Shown piece after piece: positions 1-11,330 of a stretch of DNA of 64,000 bases. The position numbers and the translations under genes were made by a program. This stretch comes from Galerina marginata (lineage: Eukaryota > Basidiomycota > Agaricomycetes > Agaricales > Galerinaceae). The number at the start of each line of letters is the position of its first letter. Position 1 is the stretch's first letter. The stretch is taken from NCBI GenBank assembly GCA_023014335.1, contig JAECYW010000015.1, positions 1,550,001 through 1,614,000 of the forward strand, written 5' to 3'. A model generated the notes under the pieces. That model had not been told where the DNA came from. It saw only the letters and a program-made list of their open reading frames with translations, and did not search any database.

Positions 1-208
1 TCATTCCGACAGATTTTGGCATAGCCATGGTTGATGGTTGATGGGTATAGCGACCCCTCGAGTCGATGTTGATAAACATATCCCACCGCGATCCCAAATT
101 AACCCCCCTTCAGTACCCCCTCACACGAAAACTCTCGCACCCAAAGCTTAATGTGGTTCTGACAACACGACTTTTTCATCTAATATGGTTTCTATAACTG
201 ATGACTCG

Positions 209-1633
209 ATGTACTACCTGACGCGGGGGCAAAGCGTCGGATTAACGGTACGCATTTCGTCAGCCGATCCATTCGCTTGACCTAAAGGCGTCTCAAAGAT
301 CGTGGTTGAAGCAGGTCTAGCTTCACTCGTCGCGGTGCTATATGTCTTTCTCATCATTCTTGTGAGTACATTCAGAAGAACCTGTGGCCACCTCCTGACA
401 TGACCTTGTTGCACAGCGAAACTTTGCATGGCGCATGCGAAACCTCTCGAGGGAGAATTGGCACGTCTTCCAAACGCCGATGGACTTGCTAATGGTGAAC
501 GCTTTTCTTGTCATATCTAACCACTCACCGATCAATATCAGTTTTCTCTTTTCTCAGCGGAACTTCTGCAAGCGATAGGTTGTGTAATGAGCCTTAAATG
601 GGTACATGAAGGAATAGTACAAGTCGGCGGGTTCTGCTGGGCTCAAGGTTAGTCCTCGCTTTCACGAGAGGGCTTCTTCGATTCTTAACCTCTAATTAGG
701 AGTAATCAAACAACTTGGGCAGACAGGCGGTGCGATTACCACCCTCGTGAGTGACTTTTTGTCGATTACCTCCAGGTTGAAATAGCTTAATCCCCAGTTA
801 ATAACTTTGTACACTTTCGTCGGGATATGGCTGGGAAAGACTGCAACGTCTATGCGAGTTACGAGTATCGTGATACTTGTCGCCTGGCTTTCCGTCGCAG
901 CTGTGGTCATAATCGGCAACACTGTTAACGGAAGAGGAGGCGAAGCACCCTTCATTTCCCCTGTACCTGTAAGTTTCTTCTTCAAAGATTCAAACATGTC
1001 TTGGAATTTTACACCTATGTCAGTACTGGTGCTGGATCCACGGGAGTTATCCAAAATGGCGCATTTTGGGTGAATACCTGTGGATCTGGATCACATTATC
1101 GATCTCGTTCGCGGCTTATGTACCACTCTGGCTTTGGAGTCGCGGGAATATCGTCATAAATGACCGTCGCTGGTGGAATTTTAAATTTCAACGCGCAGAC
1201 CCAAACAGAGATAGCAGCTTCCGGCGTCAATCGATAATGATGCTTGCGTATGTAATTTTTTTCACTTAATGCAGCCTTAAGCTTATCTCGAGCCGTCAAT
1301 AGGTATCCTCTCACCTATTGCTTATCGAAATTGCCCCAGAGCGTCATCAGGGGGATAAGCTTCCGGTGGGATGGAAATGGAGCTCTTACCTCTTCCTTGT
1401 CCTCGCTGTTGCTGGGATTCGGCACGTTGTTCAGCCTTAGCGGAGTATTCAATGTGGTCCTGCTACTGACTACAAGGCCGGAGTCAGTACTTTTCGGAAA
1501 ACAGGTCTACATCGCGTCGAGTCATGCTCCTTTTCACCATCAGTCGGTGCACAATTCGGAGATGGGTTCTTTTAGCCAGGAATCCGGAGATCGAGACGAC
1601 AGCGAGCTCGGGGCTTTGCCTTCGCGTTCATAG
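209..1633 (+). CDS. Fungal 7-transmembrane receptor-like protein
   Basis: Seen: eight exons can be joined in frame (209-247, 299-361, 417-494, 542-647, 700-746, 798-968, 1024-1247, 1303-1633), giving 352 aa. All introns are 46-56 bases with GT and AG ends. The product has an extracellular-type N-terminus, a first membrane helix (IVVEAGLASLVAVL), further hydrophobic segments, a Cys-Trp-Cys-Trp extracellular loop after exon 6, and a hydrophilic tail rich in Ser, Asp and Glu. Family knowledge: it matches the Agaricomycete serpentine proteins often annotated as family-A or Git3-like G-protein-coupled receptors. The motifs GEYLWIW and a TM3 region following WAQG are typical. Inference: a plasma-membrane sensor whose ligand is unknown. 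The first exon (13 codons) is the least certain, because its acceptor was chosen to keep the frame. Confidence 0.72.
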
Positions 1634-2239
1634 CTGTGGCTGCTGTTGAAATATTTCTGGCACACGGAAACCCAACTCTACACTAAAACGCCTCGGATGC
1701 GGGCAGGATGTTTGCGTAGCTGTTTTGGCATCTTTGACGTTCGCCGCTTTTGATCCGTAATGTGTGTTTCTCATTTTTTCGCGCTATTCGTCGTATATCT
1801 GTAGTTACCTACAAACTGTCCTGTCTTGTATAAGATTACAGAAAACAGCTGCATGAATGGACGAGATTGCATAGGATTTGAGATTATGAAGGACAGCAAC
1901 AGGTTTGGATATAAACAAAGATATAACGCGTTGCATAGATCGAAGGGGGGAGGACGAACCAAGTGAGCGCCAAACTCCGAAAAACAGACCATAAAAACAA
2001 GAATGGAAAGACCTGAGTAGAATGCCTGCAAGGCAGTTCAAAGGAGTGACGACCAAGAAGCTAATTTACAGCACGACGAGAACATCGAGAAGGGGAGGAG
2101 TACCTGGGTCAATCGAATATGGCCTCGAAAGGTAAGGTCCTATATCATAAGCGACAGAGTAAAAGGCAATAGCAGAAAAACCAATTTCAATGGCTGCGCT
2201 TCCCCATGCTCCTAACGAAGGGGCGGGCTCATCAAGTGA
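1634..2239. other. Intergenic, no gene seen
   Basis: This is the 3' flank of the receptor gene. Only short unrelated open frames occur, and I see no repeats or RNA signals. Confidence 0.5.
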
Positions 2240-4230
2240 AGCGCTCAAACTGATTGCGCGGATGTTTGCACCGGTACCAGCACCAGGGCCCGAGCTGACC
2301 CGTAAGAGTTGAGGTAAAAGTTAATGTTGATATGGTCTGGCGACATAGTCGACACACCTCAAATCAACACTGAATGAAAAAACGAGTGCGAGAACAGTAC
2401 ACGCCACACGGGTGGAGCACGATAATGGTAAAGACAAAAAGGGCAGAAAACAATTCAAAATTTAACAGGCTGACGGAAAGAACGAGCGGAAAAAACGGGA
2501 AAATGTGAGAGAGAAGAGATGGAGAAAAACGAACAGCACAAACGAGCGAAAGAACGAAGAGATAGAGGGGAGAAAACAATATACAATGGAGATGAAGACG
2601 ATGCGAAAGAGACACAGGTACCGAGATAAAGGCAGGGGACTCATTGAGAGAACGAAAAAACGCAAGGGGACATATCGTCGTAGGAACGATTAGGAAAAGA
2701 TTGAAGAATGGGTAAGAAAAAGAAAGAAAATTGCTGCTGGCGTTGGTGTCAATGTGAGTACGGGTGGGGATGCATAAGGCGCGGTCGTACGACCTCGTAC
2801 TATGGCTTGGCGACAGCTAGTATACACGTGTACCACCTCGGGCCCTACTGCCCAGGAGGCAAGTCAGGACAGGGCCAGGTGGTCAGCTGGAAGTACGCAG
2901 GCTCGCAAAACGGTTGCTTGGGAGGAGAGGAGGAAGGCAATGTTGCTCCAGCTCCCGCCGCCGGAGCCTGTTATAGCTCTCTCTGGTAGAGAAGTGCATT
3001 CGCGGTTGCTGCAGACACGAGTCGACGTTCACTAGTACTCTCTATGGGGTGGGGTATCAGTAAGGAAGGCAGGGGAAAGGAGCACGTACATGAGCTAAAT
3101 CCAGATCGTTTATCTCTCCTGGGCGGCGAACTCGAAGTGCCGTATTGAATGTACCAGCCCACCAGTAAGAGTGTCGTATATAAAGTTACTCTGACTTGGA
3201 AGCAATAGATGAGACATTAATATATTAATAGTCCATTTACTTGGGTCTCATACCAGCGATCAATGTTTCAAGCATACGAGGCTCAAATATCTGATATCAG
3301 AGAAGCTCGGGACCATTGCGAATTTGGAGTCCTCGAAACCCGATCGATTGCGCCCATTTAAGAACCGGGGGCTAGGTCTATCAGAACATGTTACCAGGGA
3401 CTTGAAGGAAGTAATATGGCGCAGCTGGACATCAGAGAAAGGGGCAGGTATATCAGACGACGAGATAAGAACGATAGTGCCGGTACCAGCGCCAGGCCCG
3501 CAGCTGGCGCATAAGAAAGGCTGAGCTAGGAGCTAGGGTCAACATAGTCGGGCGACATCGTCGGGACACCTAAATGAACTGTTAATATATTTAGACAACC
3601 AAATATAAGTACACTCCATAATGTGAAGCGCGATAATTGCATAGATAGATAAGAGCAGAAAAACGTCAAAATTTGACGGAAAGATACCGAAATAGGAGGG
3701 AGAGGACGGGTCAGAGAATTAAACAGCAGAAACGAGAGAAGGGACGGAGAGAGAAAAAGGAGATAATAATACAATCAAAACGAAGGCGATGCGAGAAGAA
3801 CACAAGTCCCAACATGAAAGAATGGGATGCATGGAAAGAACGAGAAAAGGCACGAGCGAAAAAGCAAGGACGAACCATTTACGTCTGCCAATTTTCGTGT
3901 TGCTGCTGTCGATGTGAGCATGGGTGGGGGTGCATAAGGCGCGGTCGTACGACCTCGTGACATGACTCGACGACAGCTTTACCTGCCCGGTATATCGCCT
4001 CGGGCCCAACCACTCGGGGGGGGTTAAAGCTTAGGCGACGAGGCCAGGAGCGCAGGCGGGTGATGCCGCTGTTTGGGGCGGACCCGAGGCAATAATGTCG
4101 CTCCCGCTCCCGCCGCCAGTGCTTGGGTCTAGCTCGCTGATAGAGAAGTGCATTTGTGGCTGGTGCAGGCGCGATTGGACGTTCACTGGCACTGTATAAG
4201 AGGTGGGGTGTCAGTAAGAGAAAAAAGGAG
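2240..4230. repeat. Two diverged copies of a segment of about 1.2 kb
   Basis: Two blocks (about 2240-3060 and about 3450-4230) share colinear patches. A GGTACCAGC-type motif occurs at about 2272 and 3482. A patch running from a TGTGAG motif through GCATAAGGCGCGG occurs near 2755 and 3915. A block starting TAGAGAAGTGCATT occurs at 2988 and 4141. The offset drifts from about 1160 to 1210 bases, so the copies are old and carry indels. Both contain the perfect 12-bp palindrome GGTCGTACGACC (2783-2794 and 3943-3954). No protein is conserved between the copies, so this is non-coding repeated DNA, perhaps remnants of a mobile element. The strand between the blocks is purine-rich. Confidence 0.6.
3130..3330. 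repeat. Orphan copy of the DUF6534 upstream element
   Basis: This segment resembles the DNA upstream of both DUF6534 genes (about 7285-7480 and 10855-11065). It has the same order of a GAATGTACC-type motif, a CACTCGTAAG-type motif, a run ending in AGCAATAGAT, the phrase GATCAATGTTTC, and the palindrome CTGATATCAG (3291-3300). No DUF6534 coding sequence lies next to it on the left, so it looks like a stranded upstream region or a dispersed repeat. Confidence 0.5.
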
Positions 4231-4312
4231 AAGTGCATTTGTGGCTGGTGCAGGCGCGATTGGACGTTCACTGGCACTGTATAAGAGGTGGGGTGTCAGT
4301 AAGAGAAAAAAG
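4143..4312. repeat. Exact 85-bp tandem duplication
   Basis: Positions 4143-4227 and 4228-4312 are identical 85-base units beginning GAGAAGTGCATTTG and ending in an A-rich tract. A single diverged copy of the same unit lies at 2990-3070. The perfect identity marks a recent duplication inside an otherwise degraded repeat. Confidence 0.9.
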
Positions 4313-4330
4313 GAGAGAACACGTACATAG

Positions 4331-5070
4331 TCGTTGTTGTCCATAGACACACTCAAGTCTCTCCTCTTCTTGCCCATCGCACTACCTACACCTGCTGTCA
4401 AGTGTCATCTATCGTCAGTATCCTCTCCGAGGAGTTTGGCTATTGGCGCACTCGCCAAGCCTGACTACATCCGGACCAGCAATGTCTTTCGGGCTGGATA
4501 CTGTGGAAATTGACGATTATCAGCCAATTGATGAGGTAGTGACGAAGAAAACATACTATGAGCTGGCACTGCAGTGACTGCACGACGTCGGAGAAGGTAA
4601 GATTAGCTGTACTAGTGCAACTTTCGGCCATGCTCAGGTCGGTTTTTCAGAGAAATAAACAATAAAAAGTAAGTTCATGTTCGCGGAGGACAAGGTCTGA
4701 GAGCAGGCCGTTCAATCGCTGCGGATGCGCCTGTTTGTGTGCGTGCGGAGAGGGACACTGATTCCCGTAAAGCCAAAGCCCCCAACTGTAAACAAAGGCA
4801 AATTCGACCTTTGGGGCAAATCTCATGTCTGCTCAACGTCTACTTCAAGTTTGCTCGTCATGGTCTAACCGCGAAATCGGAAAATCTGAGTTTGGAGGGC
4901 GCAGAACGCGGCGGCGTACAGTATTCACTTCTTGTTCGTCCGCCTGTTCGCGGTACTCGGCAAGTACTCGGTCTGATTGAATTGAACTCGATACGGCTAA
5001 AATCCAGTAACTTACAATGTGGATACAAATCGTGGTACAAGTACAATAGGTCATAAGCCCTTTCCTTTCT
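4331..5070. other. Intergenic, 3' flank of DUF6534 copy A
   Basis: I see no gene here. The part from about 4800 is recognisably similar to 8480-8735 downstream of copy B, so the tandem duplication includes the 3' flank. Confidence 0.45.
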
Positions 5071-7000
5071 TTAATCTTTACGATCAACTTCTCGTTGCTT
5101 AGCTTGTTCTCCCTGACCGGATCCGTAGTATGCACCTTTGACGCCCCCCGAAAGATGTCCTCCATGGAAGTGATTTAAGTAAGTATGTGCTGGATGCAAG
5201 TTTTGTAATGTTGGTAAGCCAGTTAACACTAGAGGCTGACGTACTTGCCTTACTATCCATGCCGAGCTCTAGGATTTCCGTCGGTACAGCCGTCGCAGAG
5301 GCTACTACTTTGAAAGTATTCATATTATAACTCGATACACTGACTTCCGTGAGTTGAGAAAGAGATCGACGTGAATTGAGACTATTATTTAAAGTTGATA
5401 GCAAGCCCAGGATTTTGATAATCAGGATCGAAAGCTTACGTAGCCATCATGGAATTGGTATAGACTTAGAGGTCTCTGTGATTTCAGCAAATTCGTGTAG
5501 GTAGAAATCCAGACTTACGATTTCCAATGATCTGGTGAATCGCCAAGAACACCAAATTGTCCGGCTGGACTTTGACCTACATTGTCGAGAGTGTAGAACT
5601 TTGTTGGAAGAGTAATACCGACAACTTACAAATATCACAATAATTATATCAAATAAACTGGAAGGATGCTACATTAGTTGAATTCAGACCTGAAAGTATG
5701 CACACGAACCTCGTCAAAATTCCATTGTTAATTGCATAGGCCATTAACTGGTTGATCATGGTATCAGTGCTACAGATTCGGAATTTAAGCCCTATTTGAG
5801 AGAATCAAGACTGGCTCTACCTCTCAATCCCGGAGCGGTTGGTGTGCAAGTAAAATGAGAGCGCGGCGGCAGCGACAACGTCTGTAGCAATAGCCAAGGA
5901 GAATGAAGCATCTATAATATGCAGCAGTCGCTGCGGAAAAAAATAACTGTATGGTACACGATCGGAGGTTAAATTGTGCTGACACTAGCGCCAAAAAATG
6001 CAGCGAGAAATTTCAGCTGGTAACTGTACGCTTCGAATTAGCATTGACACGAACCAAAGAAAAGGGGACACCCGCTTGTACTATCGCCGCTATTAACAGA
6101 TACCGATTTAAGAGCCTCTCAATCTCGAGTTAACCATTCACGTACCAACAGCCGTTGCTGGATCCGCAAATCAGTAGAAACACGGGATAAGGATCGACGG
6201 ACAAACCAAAATGGCCAAGCGAGAGGGCGACCTAAGCAAAGTTTCAGATCCGAAATCAATTCCGGTGTGAATAGCACCCACGAGAAGAGCAACCAGAGGA
6301 ATGTTTCTCTTGCTCACTGCAAGCACGAGTTCGGTTGAATGTTGACGGTTATAATAATTTAAAAATACGTACATTGATAAACTCGCTTCACATAAAAGGT
6401 GTGCACAACCAAAATAATTAAACTCTGGGAGAGAAGGTGGCCGGTGAGGCACATGCTGGGCCACGGGCAATGAAGGGACATCGTACCGAGACGCCAATAG
6501 ACATCTCGGATAGGAAATGTTGACGATTGAAATGTTACGCTAAAATGATAGGACTCACGATAAACGACCAGGTAGCCTGGAGGAGTTCAAGTGGATTCAA
6601 GTAATTGAGGATCGTGTAGACATAAATGGCATGAATGCTGAACGCTGAGTGCAACCCTTCCAGAATTCTGTCCGTTGGCGGTCAGTACTGGCACTAACTG
6701 CGAAATGAATGTAGTTTGACCTACAGTAAAATAGCAACCTGGATTTTGTTGACAATGTCATCAAGGTAATCAAAGAATAAAAACGGTGACTAACTGCTCC
6801 TTTGACGAGAGTACCATCCGATGTGTAATTCTGAAAGTAATAGAACACTTGTGCGCAGGTTACGCCAAAGAGCCTACCAATGATACAATTAATGTGAAAC
6901 TCATGATGAAAGATTGCGTCAATATCACTCACCCAGCTGATATAACAACGCCAATAAGCAGAGCGCCGAAGGTATCATTGAGGTCCAGTGGACTAGGCAT
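5071..7000 (-). CDS. DUF6534 multi-pass membrane protein, copy A
   Basis: Seen: the start is ATG at 7000 (MPSPLDLNDTFGALLIGVV), and about 17 small exons join in frame to a TAA at 5071-5073, giving about 319 aa. The early exons are 7000-6933, 6873-6795, 6738-6725, 6667-6559, 6504-6487 and 6424-6373. Later landmarks are LHTNRSGIER, TDTMINQLMAYAINNGILT and LYTNSMMATLNSRR. Family knowledge: this is the standard layout of the Agaricomycete DUF6534 family, with seven hydrophobic helices, a TDT(M/V)IN..I motif and a (L/Y)xNSxxATLN(S/A)R tail. Function is unknown, and a receptor or sensor role is only presumed. The paralogue at 8735-10633 has the same exon layout, which supports the unusual 12- to 18-base exons. 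The exons around 6150-6250 and 5970-6000 are tentative. Confidence 0.78.
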
Positions 7001-7640
7001 TATTTTGGACTGGTGAGAGGCTTGTCAATGAAGAAGCAATTTGGATTCCTCCACTTATCAAACCTTTCAAGTGCCGTTATATCATGGAAGAGTATCGCGC
7101 CGCAGGAATACAAAGTCCAGTGTTATTAATGTCTGAATTCAGGAACACGAATTTTTGATCATCGTGATTTGAACTGTTCAACAGACCTCTTCCAATCTCA
7201 ATTCCCAAGCTATCTAAGGGGCAATCAATTGCATTAAGGCGGCTCAAACTGACAGATGCTACTGATTAGTGGCCAGCTAGCACGAATCTCTCCTGGCGAG
7301 CGAATCACGGTGCTATATCGAATGTACCGGTCCACTCGTAAGCGTGTCATATTTCAATTTACTCTGAGCGAGCAATAGATTGGACACGACTCGGAGCAGC
7401 GCGGTTCTTGTGCGAGCGATCAATGTTTCGATCTTACTTTACATAGCTCAAATATCTGATATCAGAAAGGTTCATAAATCGTCCGGCGTTAATTTTACAT
7501 TCCCAAGGGTCTATACAAGTTGGGGCGAAATTTCTCGTTGCTTCTGCGCTTGTGAGATCCCGGACCACTTTAAAGTAGTCAAGACGCGATCGATGGGAGA
7601 GTCCTTGTTTTATGCCAGCTTGTTTGTATTGGTTATCCGT
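7001..7640. promoter_or_regulatory. Upstream region of DUF6534 copy A, shared with copy B
   Basis: This DNA is homologous along its length to 10634-11330 upstream of copy B. It contains the palindrome CTGATATCAG at 7456-7465, present at the same relative place in copy B (11032-11041) and in the orphan copy near 3.2 kb. Conservation of non-coding DNA after duplication is consistent with promoter function but may only reflect shared ancestry. Confidence 0.4.
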
Positions 7641-7815
7641 TTAAAGTGATTTTACCCTTTTTGGGGAGCAATTCGTCCAGAGAATACTTTGTTTAGCTTT
7701 TTGAACAAGCCTCGCGTCTCACGACAGGGTAATGTTTGGCTCAATGCAAAAGCCGTACTTTTCCAGCCCAGTTGAGAACCGTTAACAACCGATTCACAAG
7801 CCACGTTGAGCCATC

Positions 7816-8275
7816 GCCAAACGGTGCTATCTACATTAAGCAGTAAGTCCACAGTATCCCCGGGAACACTCGCCTGACCTTTCCTGCTAAGCGTTTACGC
7901 GAGGGCACGAGCAGCTGAAGAAACTGTATCTCGGGTGGACTGGTCAGGCTACATTTAAACTGCTCTTAGGAGTTTCTATTCTCTATAGTTGATTGATATT
8001 CACGGACCCAATTAGCTAGCAAATCAATAGTGGCAGCAGACTTCGCGATACCGGGCCCTGGAGTTAGAATGGGACTGTCCGTGGATATCAATCAACACCA
8101 GGGGATAGAAACTCACAAGAACAGTTCAAATGTCGCCTGACCAGTCCATTATCAAAGCCGAGATACAGTCCTTCAGCTGCTCGTGCACTCGCGTAAACAC
8201 TTAGCAGGAAAGCTCGGGCGAGCGTTCCCGGGAATACTGTGGACTTACTACTTAATGTAGATAGCACCGTTTGCC
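7816..8275. repeat. Long imperfect inverted repeat (fold-back)
   Basis: The left arm (about 7816-8008) and right arm (about 8077-8275) are reverse complements over roughly 195 bases with scattered mismatches and small indels, separated by a spacer of about 68 bases. Examples are ACGGTGCTATCTACATTAAG on the left and its complement at the right end, and the paired GCACGAGCAGCTGAAG segments. The structure would fold into a long hairpin if transcribed. It lies between the two DUF6534 genes and is not repeated after copy B. Confidence 0.85.
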
Positions 8276-8734
8276 AATTAATACATCCAAGGAATTTATG
8301 TTTTCTCCTAGTCTAATCAGCGTGTTGAAAAGTAATGGCGTGCGCAGGCACAGGCGCCGACTGACATGAATTCGCAGGAAGAGTTTGGTAAGCGCCTGGA
8401 AATCGCGAGCACGTGAGTTCCTGTCAAATGCAATATTCGCGATTTTTTTGGAAAAAAAGAGGAGAAAACCTACCCTGAAATCGCCTCATGAAAGTTAAAT
8501 GATTGAAATTCGTGACGAATGCTGGAAACTTTGGTTGTCTATGAACGTCCCCTCTGCTCGGCACGGAAAGCGTAGTAAGCGGTACAGAACGCGGAGGCGC
8601 TCATCAACGCACATTATACTGATTTTTAAATTCGCTTGTTCGTACGCCTGTTGGGTCTTTAGTTGGCGGATTCTCTCATTTTCTTTCTGTCATTGATACA
8701 ACTCATAGCATAAGTACAGTGGGCCCCTGATGTT

Positions 8735-10633
8735 TCAATCTTTACGACTAACTTCTCTTTTCTCATCTTGTTCTCCCTGACCGGATCCGTATTCACCTAC
8801 ACGCACTCCTCCAAAGGTATCTTCAGTGGAAGTGATTTGAGTAAGTATGTGCTAGATGCCAATTTTGTAATGTTGATAAGCCAAATAATAAAAGAAGTGG
8901 ACTACTTGCCTTTCTATTCAAACCGAGCTCTCGACCTTCCATGGCTATAGCCGTCGCAGGCTCTGCCACCTGGAAACTATTCATAATATAACTCGGGCCG
9001 CTAACTACGGTGGGCAAAGAGAGGGGTTGTCGTGAATTGAATCTATCAGATAAGGCTGAGCGCTCGCTCAGGATAATGACCAAAAACTTACGTGGCCATC
9101 ATGGAATTGGTATAGACTTCGGTCACCGTAAATTCAGTAGATTCATTCAGATAGAGGTCTAGACTTACGATTTCCGATGACCTCGTAAACCGCAAAAAAG
9201 ATAAAATTGTCAGGCTTGACTTTGACCTATATTCTCAAGAGTGTAAGGCTTTGTTGGAATAATGAAAATAGCAGCAACCTACAAATACCAGAACAATAAT
9301 GTCGAAAAGACTGGAAGGATACCAAATTAGTCGAATTCAGACTTGAAAGTATGCACGCGGACCTCGTCAAAATGCCATTGTTAATTGCGTAGACCATTAA
9401 CTTGCTGATCAGGGTATCAGTGCTACAGATTGAAAAATTAAGCCTTATTTGCGAGGATTAAAACTGGCTGTACCTCTCAATTCCAGAACGGCTGGTGTGC
9501 AAGTAAAATGAAAGTGAAGTTGCAATAAGGATATCCGCAACGGCAGCCAAAGCAAGTGAAGCATCTACCATATGCGACTTCCCCTGCAAGAAATTGTAAC
9601 TGTGTGGTATGAGCCCGTAGGTTAAAAGTTCTTACACTCTCGCTAAAGTACTCAGCAAAAACATGTATCTGGAAGCTGTACGTCTAGTTAGCATTGACAA
9701 GTACATAAAAAAGTAATAGTGAAACATACGCTTGTACTATCAGGACTGTAAACAGACACTGACATAAGGCCGTCTCAATTCTGATTTTAGCATCCACGTA
9801 CCAATAGCCGTCGCTAGATCGACTGATCAGTAGAAAGACACGATGAAGATTAACGGACAAACCAAAAGCGACTAAGGACACGGCGGCCTAAGAGAAAGAT
9901 CACAACCAAAATCAATCCTAATGTGAATGGCACGTACCAGAAGAGCGACCAAAGGAATGTTCTTCCGGCTTACTGAAGGCGCAAGTTTAGTTGGAAGTTG
10001 CTAATTAGTAAATAAATATGTACCATGGTAAACTCGTCTGAGGTAAAAAAGGTGCACAACCAAAATAATCAAACTCTTGTAAGGTAAGTGGTCAGTGAGG
10101 CGCATGTCAGGAGCAGACGCCATACCGAAACACCCAGAGTCATCTAGAGTAAAATTATTGACTTTCTAGATGTTCTGATATAATGACAGGACTCACGATA
10201 AGCGACCAGGTAGCCTGGAGGAGTCCCAAAGGATTTGAATAATTGAGAATAGTGTAGTAATAGACCGCATGAATACTGAACGCAGTGTGCAAGCCTTCAA
10301 AAATTCTGCCCTTCAGCGGTAAATATTGGCATCAAATACGAAATAGATGTAGTTTAGCATACAGCAAGGTGGCAACCTTCATTGAAAAGGTCGGTAGGGC
10401 AACCAAGAATAAGAAACAGCAACTAACCGCGCTTTTGATGACAATTCCATCCGACGCGTAATGCTGGAAGTAATAAAACACTTGTGAGCAGGTCAAGCCA
10501 AAGAGCCTACCAATAATACAATTAATTGCGAAAATCACGATGGAAAATTTGCGAGTACCACTTACCCGGCTGATACCACAATGCCAATGAGAAGCGCGCC
10601 AAAGGTGTCATTTAGGTCGAGTGTACTAGGCAT
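8735..10633 (-). CDS. DUF6534 multi-pass membrane protein, copy B
   Basis: Seen: the start is ATG at 10633 (MPSTLDLNDTFGALLIGIVV), with exons matching copy A one by one, ending in TGA at 8735-8737 after a tail GSGQGEQDEKREVSRKD. Landmarks are IFEGLHTAFSIHAVYYYTIL, DASLALAAVADILIATSLSF and LHTSRSGIER. Copy B is closer to the family consensus than copy A in the ADILIA helix and the SRSG loop. Predicted length is about 320 aa with seven membrane helices. It arose with copy A by tandem duplication (start codons 3633 bp apart). The two have diverged by many substitutions but both frames remain open, so both are probably functional. Small exons in the middle of the gene are tentative. Confidence 0.77.
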
Positions 10634-11330
10634 TTTTTACCAGTCTGAGGTTTGTCAATGAAGTGAAGGGGAAGCCGATTTGTTTTCTGGGTTTATCATA
10701 CCTTCCAAGGTACCGTTTTAATATGCCAGAGTGTCCCACCATTCGAATACGAAATGATGAATATTAATGGCCGCCTTGTCTAGGAACACAGGATTTCATC
10801 ATTGTGATCGGAACGAGTAAATGTTAATGACCTTTTGCAATCTCGAGTCCCAGGCTATCTACGGTACACAGCGATCCGTTGTGGCAAACCACTAGGGCTA
10901 TACCAATCCACCAGTAAGCTTGTCGGATTTCAATTTACTCCCAGTGGAAGCAACAAATTGGACACGGCTCGGAGCGGCACGGTTCTTGTGCGAGTAATCA
11001 AGTTTTTTTTATGCGTATGGAGCACGAATATCTGATATCAGAGAAGTTCAGAAATCGTCCCCGTGAATTTTACGCTTGCGAAGCTGTATCCACAGTTGGC
11101 GCTCGAAATTATTTTCCATAGCGCCGAAGGGTTGGGTACATAAAATTAGAGGGCGTTGTGGAGCGAAAGTTTTCATTGCTTCTGCCCTTGTGAATCGTGA
11201 TATATTTAACTTTGAAGCAAGCTGCATGAGAAGACTCTGTATGTGGAAAGTTAGGGCGATGCATCATAAGGTGCTTCGCGGCATTGGGGTTGTCAACAAG
11301 CCGAATCCACTGCAGGGTTTGAAGGGATGA
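10634..11330. promoter_or_regulatory. Upstream region of DUF6534 copy B
   Basis: This is colinear with 7001-7640. It includes the AGCGGCACGGTTCTTGTGCG segment that matches the region after 7390, and the CTGATATCAG palindrome at 11032-11041. Confidence 0.4.
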
